Source: Altimarinus sp964500515 (GTDB lineage: Bacteria > Patescibacteriota > Gracilibacteria > BD1-5 > UBA6164). Taken from it: 54,429 bases of DNA. Below are positions 45,781 to 54,429 of this stretch, in pieces (the stretch's first letter is position 1; each line of letters opens with the position of its first letter). The notes below the pieces were generated by a model, which was given only the letters and a program-made list of their open reading frames with translations, had not been told where the DNA came from and did no database searches. The stretch covers positions 1 through 54,429 of the forward strand of contig CAZCNE010000009.1 of assembly GCA_964500515.1 (NCBI GenBank), read 5' to 3'. Position numbers and translations under genes: made by a program.

Positions 45781-47430
45781 ATGAGTAAACAAATAAAATT
45801 TAGCGATGATGCTAGACAACAAATTTTTTCTGGAATAGAAAAAGTTGCAAAGGTTGTAACAATAACTATGTGACCAAAATGAAGAAATGTAATTTTGGAT
45901 AAATGATTTTGAGCTCCACAAATTGCAAATGATTGAGTTACTATCGCAAAAGAAATAGAACTTGAAGATAAATTTGAAAGTCTATGAGCAGAACTTGTAA
46001 AAGAAGCTTCAGAAAAAACAAACAAAATTGCATGAGACTGAACTACTACAGCAACTTTACTTACTTATGCTTTAGCAAAAGAATGACTTAGATACATAAA
46101 AGCTTGAGTTAGTTCTGTAGAATTAAAAAATGGTATGAAAAAAGCATGAGATAAAATCAATGAAGAATTAGATAAAAATTCTAAAAAAATTAATACAAAA
46201 GAAGAAATTGCTCAAGTTGCAACAATTTCTGCTCAAGATGAAGAAATATGAAATATTATTTCTGAAGCAATGGAAAAAGTTTGAAATAATTGAGTAATTA
46301 CTGTTGAAGAATGACAAACTTTTGGTATGGAAGTAGAAATAACTGAATGAATGCAATTTGATCAATGATATATAAGTCCATATATGGTAACAAATACTGA
46401 AAAAATGGAAGCTATTATGAAAGATTCACCAATTCTTATAACTGATAGTAAAATTTCTTCTATGAAAGATTTACTTCCAATTTTAGAACAATTAATGCAA
46501 AATTGAAAAAAAGATTTAGTTATTATAGCTGAAGATTTAGACTGAGAAGCTCTTACAACAATTATTTTAAATAAATTAAAATGAGTTTTGGATATTCTTG
46601 CTATAAAAGCTCCTTGATTTGGTGATAGAAAAAAAGAAATTTTAGCAGATATTGCAGCTTTGACTTGAGCAAATATTATAACAAGTGAAACTTGAATGAA
46701 ACTTGAAAACATAAGTTTAGACGATTTATGAAAAGCATCAAATATTATTTCTTCAAAAGATAAAACTATAATTGTAGGTTGACAATGAGATAAAAAAGAT
46801 ATAGAAAATAGAATTAATCAAATAAAAAATCAAATTGAAGATTCTACAAGTGATTATGATAGAGAAAAATTACAGGAAAGATTGGCTAAATTAGCTTGAT
46901 GAGTTGCTGTTATCAAAGTTTGAGCAGCTTCAGAAGTAGAAATGAAAGAGAAAAAATTAAGAATTGAAGATGCTCTAAATGCAACAAGAGCAGCAGTTGA
47001 AGAATGAGTTGTGGCTTGAGGTTGAGTTGCTTTGTTAAAAGTTTCTAAAGTTTTGGAAAACCTAGATTTATGAAATGAAGATCAAAATATTTGAGTTTCT
47101 ATAGTTAAACAATCTCTATCTTATCCTATAAGACAAATTGTTGAAAATTCTTGAAAAGAATGAAGTGTAATTATAAATAAAATTTCTGAATCAAAAGAAG
47201 TAAATTTTTGATATGATGCAGCCAATGATACTTTTGTAGATATGATTGAAACTTGAATAATTGATCCTAAAAAAGTAGAAAGAGTTGCTTTAGAACAAGC
47301 TATAAGTCTTGCTTGAATGTTTTTGACAGCTGAAGCAGCAATTGCAGAATTACCAAAAAAAGATTGATGTAATTGAGCTTGTAATAATCCTACTTGAATG
47401 TGAGGAATGCCAGGAATGTGAATGTATTAA
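45781..47430 (+). CDS. groEL: Chaperonin GroEL
   Basis: 549 aa. TITMGPKGRNVILDKGFGAP, IANDGVTIAKEIELED, AGDGTTTATLLTYALAKEG (ATP-binding), VEEGVVAGGGVALL and the C-terminal Gly/Met tail (PTGMGGMPGMGMY). Dozens of conserved glycines are UGA. Forms the double ring that folds proteins with GroES. Controlled by the CIRCE site through the operon; a terminator follows. Confidence 0.97.
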
Positions 47431-47435
47431 TTATA

Positions 47436-47466
47436 AAAACGGTTTGAAAAAAGCCGTTTTTTTAGT
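47436..47466 (+). terminator. Rho-independent terminator after groEL
   Basis: AAAACGG (47436-47442) and CCGTTTT (47454-47460) around an 11-nt loop, then TTTAGTTT. It lies 5 bp after the groEL stop. Confidence 0.85.
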
Positions 47467-47534
47467 TTAAAAAAAAATAAATTGACAAAACAATTATAAA
47501 AATTAACATCAATATAGAAAAATATTTATTTAAT

Positions 47535-48713
47535 ATGATAAATATGTTAAACAAATACAAAAATATCAAAGCTTTCACTCTAGTAGAATTAATAGTAGTA
47601 ATAACAATCCTAGCTATTCTTTGAACAATAGCTTTTATAAGCTTGCAATGATATACAAGAGATGCAAGAGATGCAAAAAGAGTTTCAGAAATATGAAATA
47701 TAGTAAAATCTCTAGAAGCTAAATTGATGACAGATTGAATGATTCCTGTTCCAGATGAAAAAATTGAAATAAAAGTGAATGGAGCAACAGTTTATTATCA
47801 ATGAATAGCATGAAAAGATGTTTTAAATAAATTAAATATATGACAAGAAGCAAAAGATCCATTAGATTGAGTTTGATATACATATACTACAACAAATAAT
47901 CTTCGTAGATATCAAGTATTTTGATATTTAGAAAAATGAAAAACTTGATATACAAAATGACACAGATTATGAGTTATAGTTGATCCAGAAAATTGAAATC
48001 CCATACACTTTAAAAAATCATGAGTAGATTTAAAACAAACTAGTGACAATTTTATAGTGTATGTAGATAATACTAGTAGCTGAAAAATAGAATGAAATTG
48101 AGAAGAAATACTTAAAAATATATGAAAATTTATAGTATGAAGTTATTACAATACTTGTAAACAAATTTTGGAAAATAATAATTATATACAATGAATAGAT
48201 TGAAAATATATCATAAAAACTAAAGCAAAAACTAACTTAGAAGTTTATTGTGATATGACAAATGATTGAGGAGGGTGGATGAGATATGTAAATATAAAAT
48301 GAAATTATAGTTTCAGAGATGCTCTAGATTGTTTTAATTGAAAATTAATAAATAAAGAGTTTTTTGAATGTTTTAATCCAAACAGATATGATATATGAGC
48401 AAATGAATTAAGAATAAAAATATGATGAAGTGACTACTATAATAAGACAATATCACCAGTTCCTTCATTTTCAACTATAACTGATTCACCAAATAAAGTA
48501 TATTATTGTAAATGACACTCAAATTATTTTACATTAATGAAAAGATATTCTGATTGAGATACTAGCTTGTGGTTATGACTTAGTTTCTGCTCATATTCTC
48601 GGCAAGTATGATGAATATCTCGGAGATATATGAATTATGCTTACAGAAATTATTGACCAGCACCATGAAGCCGGGAAACAAGTGCAAAACAATCAGAATT
48701 ATTTATAAGATAA
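47535..48713 (+). CDS. Type IV pilin-like protein with fibrinogen-like C-terminal domain
   Basis: 392 aa. Class III signal of type IV prepilins: a basic leader, then KA-FTLVELIVVITILAILG with Glu at +5. A pilin body follows (about residues 40-205), then CDMTNDGGGWMRYVNIKGNY and a C-terminal region ending YAYRNYGPAPGSRETSAKQS, resembling fibrinogen-related domains. The same CDMTxDGGGW block opens the giant adhesin. It would present a binding tip on a pilus or pseudopilus. Two in-frame ATGs (47535, 47544) are possible starts. Confidence 0.88.
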
Positions 48714-48857
48714 CTAATTTTATATAAGATGCTTTTAGTTTAGATGCTAAAAATTTAAATATTTCCTATCAATTATATTATTTATTACAAGAAAATATTT
48801 GCAAATTTATATAAATATGTAAAATATAATTAGGTTTATAGCATTTCTATAACTAAA

Positions 48858-49289
48858 ATGAGAAAACAAACAAAAAAGTGATTCTCTTTGGTAGAAGTTG
48901 TTATATCTGCAATTATTTTAAGTTTAACTGTTTTTTGAATCTATAAATTGATTGCAGAAAACAATAAAGTTATCAATAATTCAAATAATTATCTTGATGC
49001 TAATTTATTATTGTCAAATATCACAAATTGTATAGAAAATTTTGGATTTGATTCTATGAAAGCCTCTAGTATGAATATATCTACTTGAGGCTTTTATTTT
49101 GACTGAAATTATCTAACTTGAAAATGTATGACTTGAACTATAAATTCTAATTCAATAAATTTAAATAATTTAGATTTCTACCTTTATTGAAAAATAGAAG
49201 AAAAAAATGATAAATTCTTGAAATGGACTTTATGAGTCAAAAATGATTCAATTGGAAAAATAGAAAAACAATTTATTCAGTGGAAATAA
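48858..49289 (+). CDS. Type IV pilus/T2SS minor pseudopilin-like protein
   Basis: 143 aa. MRKQTKKG-FSLVEVVISAI, then ILSLTVFGIYKLI is a prepilin-peptidase site with Glu+5 and the hydrophobic N-helix. The body is small, with a possible disulfide (NCIENF, GKCMTG). Probably a minor pilin acting with the larger pilin 144 bp upstream. No assembly ATPase or prepilin peptidase is in the window. Confidence 0.82.
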
Positions 49290-49420
49290 AATATTTAAAA
49301 AAAATACCAAAAATCAATTACTGTTAAGTATAATTATTATCTCAATTAATATGTGAATATATTTTGACTTTAAAATTATAATTTCCCTTTAATAAGCGAC
49401 TTTTATTATATCTTTTTTAG

Positions 49421-50749
49421 TTAATCATTAATTTTGTATTTAACTTTTTCCCCTATTCTTATTTTTCAAAAAATTATATCTTTTTTAGAAATATAATCTA
49501 ATTCATCAATTTCTGGAGCTTTTAATTCCCGCCTTATTCAAATTTTATTTGAAGAAATATCTTCTATAAATCAGATAAATTCTTTTCATATTCTTTGTTT
49601 TTGCTTTTTTTCATAAATTTTATCCAAAATTTTTGAAAGTTTTTCTACTCTTTTTTCTATAATTTTATCATCAACTTTTCAATCAAGTTTTGAACTAGAA
49701 GCAAGTTTTTCATCATGATAACCAAAAATTGAAACACTATCAAATTCATATTTTTTAGCAAAATCAATTAATTCTTCAAATTCTTTTTCAGTTTCTTGGG
49801 GAAATCAAACAATAAAATTTGTATGAATAAATGATTCACTAAATTCATTTTTTATAAAATCAAGTAAACTAAATATGTGTTTTTTATCATAAAATCTTCA
49901 CATTTTTTTCAAAATATTAGGATTTATATGCTGAAAAGGTAAATCAAAATATGGAATAAATTTTTTGAAATTTTTTAGCTTTTTTATATTTTCAAATGTC
50001 AAAATATCTGGATAAAGATAAAATAATCTAAATTTAAAATCTAAATTTAGATTTTCTATTTTTTCCAAAAGTTCAAATAATTTATTTTCTGAGTACAAAT
50101 CAACTCAATATCTTGTCGTATCTTGAGCAATAATTTCTATTTCTTTAACTCAAATATCAACTAAAGATTTTATTTCAGACAAAATATCTTCTATTTCTCT
50201 TGAAATTTGAGTTCATCTAATTTTTGGAATCAAACAAAAACTACAATTATTATTGCATCATTCTGCAATTTTTACATATTCATAAGATTTTTGTAAATTA
50301 AAAGGAAACCTTGTTTTATTTCAAGAAACTACAAAAGCTTGATTTTTAGTAATTTTATCAAAATAATTTTTCAGTATTTTTTCTTTTAAATCAGATTTTT
50401 CTTTTAGTTTAAATATTTTTTTATCAAGAATATTTTCTTGAGGAATAATTTTATATATATTTTTTAAATTTTTTAAAAAAATATTATTTTTTACAGGAAT
50501 ATAACATCAAACTAAAATAATCTTTTTTCAAAGTTTATCATAATAATCTAAAACTTTTTCTGCTTCATCTCTAGAGCTTGATAAAAATCAACAAGTATTG
50601 ATTATAACAAATTCTACATTTTCATTTTCAGGATTTTCTATAAAACTTATTTCATCAGCTTTATAATTGGTAAAAATATTTCAAATAATATACTCTAAAT
50701 CCACTAAATTTTTGTTACATCAAAGATTTATAGCACTAAAATAAATCAT
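49421..50749 (-). CDS. rimO: Ribosomal protein S12 methylthiotransferase RimO (MiaB family)
   Basis: 442 aa radical-SAM enzyme. N-terminal INLGCNKNLVDLE (RimO-type CxKNxVD) and INTCGF supply [4Fe-4S] ligands; the radical-SAM cluster is CNNNCSFCLIP (CxxxCxxC) followed by IRGTQISREIEDI. Then EIIAQDTTRYGVD, PYFDLPFQHI, HTNFIVGFPQETEKEFEELI and a C-terminal TRAM domain (GKIRIGEKVKYKIND). LGCxKNLVD favours RimO over MiaB. Single gene. Confidence 0.9.
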
Positions 50750-50900
50750 AAATTTCAAATTAAAAATTATATTAATTATACTTTCTCTAAATCTTTGTCA
50801 ATTATTTTTTTGATTTAATTTTATTTAAAAATTCTTTACTTTTCTTGATTTAAATGAAAAAAAATGATAAAATATATTATATAAATAATAAATTGAAATA

Positions 50901-52427
50901 ATGTCAGAGTTAGCAGTAATATCCATTGACAAAGAATTATCTCCAATTAAAGAAAAAAATCTTTATTTTACAACTATATTATCCAATTTTATCTGGATGA
51001 TTTTTCATTTTACTGTGGTATTTTTCTTTACATTTCAATTAAAATCAATTGCTTTAGTTTGAATATTTTTATGAATTTGAAATTTTTTTGCTTTGATATT
51101 AGATATTTCGATATGAGTAATTACAAAGTATTTTAAAGCAAAAACTCTATATATATTTTCATACGTTATCCAGATTTTGTCAATGTTAATTTTTGCATAT
51201 TTTATTTATCAAACAAGCGGTTATATAAATAATTTATCTTGACCTTGAGATTGAATTTTTAACAAGGCAAGAGCATTTTTTTTATGACAATGATTAAATA
51301 TATTTTTATTACTTGTAACAAGTTTTTTTTATTGACTTTCTAAAGAGCTACAAGAAGTCACTATTTTTTCTTATATATTAAATAATTCAAATTTAAACCA
51401 ATATTCGTTTATTTTAGCAAGAAAAAATCTTTGGTCATGAATTTGAGCTTTTTTTTGATTAGTAACTTCTTGATTAGTTCTAAGTTTTCAGCCAAATTTA
51501 ATAATTATTGTTATAGTAATACTTATTTTTATAGTTATTCTCTACACTCAAAAATATTTTGATAATGCCGAGAAATCTATTGATTTTTGAAATATTTCAA
51601 AATTTAAGGTTTTATTCAATAAAGAAGATTTCAATAATTTAAGTAATGATTTAAAAAATACAATTGTAAAATCAGTTGGAAAAGTCGAAATAAATAGTTT
51701 AGTAAATACTTCAAAATATATTTTTTTAAAACCTGCTCAAAAAAATGAAAGTAAAATAAATTTAAAATCGTTAATTGAGCTAACAAAAACTGAATTTATA
51801 ACAACTTTTAATATTTTTAAATCCAAAAATAATTCTTTAGTTTTGTATTGGTGTTTGAATCTTGTTATGATTTTTTGATTTTGGGACAATTTTGCTGCAA
51901 CATTTTTAATAGATTATTTAGATAGATTTTTAGAATGATGAGCATATATTTTACTTTCAATAATTGCAATTCCCGCTTATGTATTGCAAGATTATTTTTG
52001 TAAATTATCAGAAAAATATTGAGTATATTTAATCTCAAATATTTGAATATTTTTATCTTGATCTTCCTTATTTATTATGTGATTAAATGCTTGAAGTAAA
52101 AACTTAGTTCTTGTAATGATTTTAGCAATATTAAATAGTATTTGATATGCAAGTTGTATGGCTTTATCTCAAGCTTGATTTTTAGAATCATACAACAAAG
52201 CTTTTGCAAGAGAGAATAATTTAAAAGAAATAGATTCAAATGCGTCAGCTGCTCCATTAAAAATCGTTTGAAATATAGCTAATGTAATTTGACTAGCAGT
52301 TTGATGAGTTATATTGTCTTTACTTGATTTTAAATGGTTTTTTATACTATTTGGTGGAATAATATTGTATGTATTTTATTGGACTGTAAAAAATAAGATT
52401 AATTATATAAAAAAGGATGGAAAATAA
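50901..52427 (+). CDS. MFS-like multi-pass transporter (copy 1)
   Basis: 508 aa with about 11-12 TM segments in two halves, separated by a ~90-aa soluble loop (FKVLFNKEDFNNLSNDLKNT and on, residues ~230-315). Conserved with copy 2: IWMIFHFTVVFFFTFQLKS, SYILNNS, GFWDNFAATFLIDYLD, ALSQAGFLESYNKAFA. Substrate unknown. Its end overlaps the start of copy 2 by 11 bp, so the two are co-translated, perhaps as partners. Confidence 0.78.
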
Positions 52428-53937
52428 TAAAGAATTAGCAATTATCACCGTAGAGCAAGAATTTGACCCAATCAAGAGAAAAAACTTGTTTTACAACATA
52501 CTTGTTTCAAATACTATTTGGATGATTTTTCATTTTAGTGTATTTTATTTTTTTACATTTAAATTAAAATCAGTTGCTTTGGTATGATTATTTTTATGAA
52601 TTTGAAACTTTTTCTCATTTTTAGTTGATATTTCTGTTTGAGTAATTCAAAAATATTTTAGAGCAAAAACTTTGTTTATAATTTCTTACCTAGCTGAAAT
52701 TCTTGCTATGTTGATATTTATAAACTTTACTCTACAAATTCCTGAATTTTTAAGTAAACATATAACTCCTTGAAACCTATGATTTTTTACAACTTTTGTT
52801 GAGTTTTTTCTTTGAAAATGAATGAATTTTTTCTTACTTATAATAGCATGTTTTTGTTATGGTTTCACAAAAGAAATGCAAGAAGTTACAATTTATTCAT
52901 ATATATTAAACAACACAGATAACAGTAAATATGTAAGCGAAATCGCCAGAAAAAACATAGCAACATGAATCTGAGCATTTTTTGGTTTGTTATTATCATG
53001 AATGATTTTATCAGCATGACCAAATACCATAATTTTCCTTACAGTATTTATGATAATTTTGGTAATATATTTTACAATTAATTTCTTTGATAGTTGAGAT
53101 AAAACTATCAATTTACAAGATATTTATAAATTCAAAGTTATATTTAACAAAGATCAATTCAAGCTTATAAGTAATAATATAAAAAATAGCATAATAAAAA
53201 CTGTTAATAAAATTGAGTTAAAAAATATATTAAATGCTTGATCATATATATTTTTAAAACCAACAACTATAAAATCCTGACTTACAACAAAAGTTTTGAT
53301 TGACGAAACAAAAAATCAATTCAAAATTATACTATGAGTTTTAACAAATAAAAATAATTCTCTCATAATTTATTGGTCAATAATAATTATGATCACATTT
53401 TGATTTTGGGACACTTTTGCTTCAACATTTCTTATAAGTTTTTTAGATAATTTATGGGAATGAAAATGATACCTTTTACTTTGAATAATTGCAGTTCCAG
53501 CTTATTGATTACAAGAATATTTTTCTAGATTATCTCAAAAATACTGATTTTACAATATTTCTAATCTATGATTAATAATTTCTTGAATTTCTATTTTTTT
53601 GATTTGAGTTTTTGCTAATTCAGAAAATATAATATTTTTAATGAGTTTAGCAATTATAAATAGTATTTGATATGCTGCATGTATAACACTTTCTCAAGCC
53701 GGATTTTTAGAATCATATAACAAAGCTTATGCAATTCAAAACAATTTAAAAGAAATAGATGCAAATGCCTCAGCTGCACCTTTAAAATTATTACAAAACT
53801 CTTCAAATATATTATGACTACTTCTTGGTTGAATTATTATTGATATATTTAGTTATATGTGATTTTTTATAATATTTTCTTTTATTATAATCTATATATT
53901 GTATTGGACAATAAAAAATCGAGTGAATGAACATTAA
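52417..53937 (+). CDS. MFS-like multi-pass transporter (copy 2)
   Basis: 506 aa paralogue of the preceding gene, same topology and central loop (FKVIFNKDQFKLISNNIKNS). It shares GFWDTFASTFLISFLDNLWE and TLSQAGFLESYNKAYA. The ATG overlaps the end of copy 1, giving translational coupling. A tandem duplication with clear divergence suggests either a heterodimer or two substrates. Confidence 0.78.
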
Positions 53938-53941
53938 AAAT

Positions 53942-54429
53942 TTAATCTTTTATACAGCGTGCTGAGAAAGCGAATTCTTGAGGCCAAACATCACGATAAG
54001 TTGTGTAATACCCCCAACTATACCCCCTTCCATGTGCATAATTAATATAAGTATTAGAATTCCATAAAATAGTGATAAATCAACGATTTTTAAATGAATC
54101 TAAATTATAAACCCCTGTTAAATCTATGTCAAGAATATTAGCTAGATTATTTCATACTCATTTTGATTCATGTCATTTCCATCATAATCATTCACATTGC
54201 CGTCAAACTCATGTTCTGCAAGTGGTTCATGATATTATATTTTCCAAACTTGTCCATTCTTCATCTCTTGGTAATTTCCATCAACTTGGACATGCTGTAT
54301 CTTTGGCTTTTTCCCAAGTATAGAGCTTTCACCATATTGTAGCATATTCTCTATCTCAATTCAGATTTGTTCACGAAAACCAAGAATTTGCTATAGCATT
54401 GCTTTGCATTTTTGGATCTCATATCTGAC
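53942..54429 (-). CDS. FISUMP-domain (Fib_succ_major) protein, C-terminal part
   Basis: Runs off the right edge; at least 162 aa visible before the UAA at 53942. YTWEKAKDTACPSGWKLPRD, EEWTSLENII and the end QEFAFSARCIKD match the Fibrobacter succinogenes major paralogous domain (ACPxGWxLPxxxEW, C-terminal FSxRCxKD). These are usually surface or secreted. The N-terminus, including any signal or pilin leader, is outside the window. Confidence 0.82.

Noticed and set aside
47482..47516. Promoter TTGACA upstream of the pilin gene
   Set aside because: Perfect -35, but no -10 at 15-19 bp; the nearest TATA-like boxes are at 7 or 23 bp.

Overview
ORGANISM. The window is very AT-rich and can only be read if UGA is a sense codon for glycine (genetic code 25). 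Under the standard code every long gene falls apart. With UGA as Gly, textbook motifs appear with UGA exactly where Gly belongs: the RadA Walker A and KNRFG motifs, the RseP HELGH motif, NAD kinase GGDGT, DEAD-box GTGKT, and the GroEL GGM tail. UAA and UAG still act as stops. This code is established for Gracilibacteria (BD1-5) and Absconditabacteria (SR1), so the DNA most likely comes from one of those candidate phyla. I saw no clear Shine-Dalgarno sequences in front of the starts I checked, and no tRNA or rRNA genes.

LAYOUT. 1-166: tandem 8-bp repeat. 341-6984: housekeeping genes (radA, a HIT-MazG fusion with a HIT paralogue, rseP, an HD hydrolase, tgt, a small membrane protein). 7.1-7.4 kb: cluster of GC-rich palindromic repeats. 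7.4-10.7 kb (minus): a large unknown protein, a conserved cysteine-containing protein and nadK. 10.8-20.0 kb (minus): an RHS polymorphic-toxin locus. The RHS gene is decayed by a frameshift and a UAA. It is followed by membrane proteins, a displaced RHS tip remnant and several small immunity-like genes. 20.3-24.0 kb (plus): a degenerate ORF, a DEAD-box helicase, a nucleotidyltransferase and a secreted CAP-domain protein. 24.1-31.9 kb (minus): a five-gene operon encoding a 7TM UUP1-like protein, an ATP-grasp/DUF1704 fusion, two further DUF1704-type metallopeptidases and a second ATP-grasp ligase. 32.1-37.4 kb: a Na+/Ca2+ exchanger, a riboflavin kinase/nucleotidyltransferase fusion, an unknown protein and a uvrB carrying two large in-frame insertions. 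37.6-42.9 kb: a giant surface adhesin with fibrinogen-like, BspA-like and SLH regions, interrupted by one UAG. 43.1-49.3 kb: an unknown protein, ndk, a zinc-ribbon protein, CIRCE-controlled groES, a four-helix-bundle gene, groEL and two pilin-like genes. 49.4-54.4 kb: rimO, two tandem MFS-like transporters and the C-terminal end of a FISUMP-domain protein that runs off the window.

HOW THE GENES WORK TOGETHER. The most interesting system is the 24-32 kb operon. It pairs two ATP-grasp amide-bond-forming enzymes with three HExxxH peptidases of the DUF1704/MATCAP type and a 7TM protein with an exported N-terminal region. This suggests a machine that adds and removes amino-acid or peptide tags at or near the membrane; the substrate cannot be seen from sequence. 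The remaining accessory genes fit an episymbiotic or predatory CPR lifestyle: an RHS toxin with candidate immunity genes, an SLH adhesin, a pilin carrying a fibrinogen-like tip, and secreted CAP and FISUMP proteins.

A second theme is a family of palindromic repeats built on CCCCCTTTATCAAGGGGG. It occurs between genes but has also inserted, in frame, into uvrB and the RHS gene, and it supplies the stop codon of the gene at 7407-9131.
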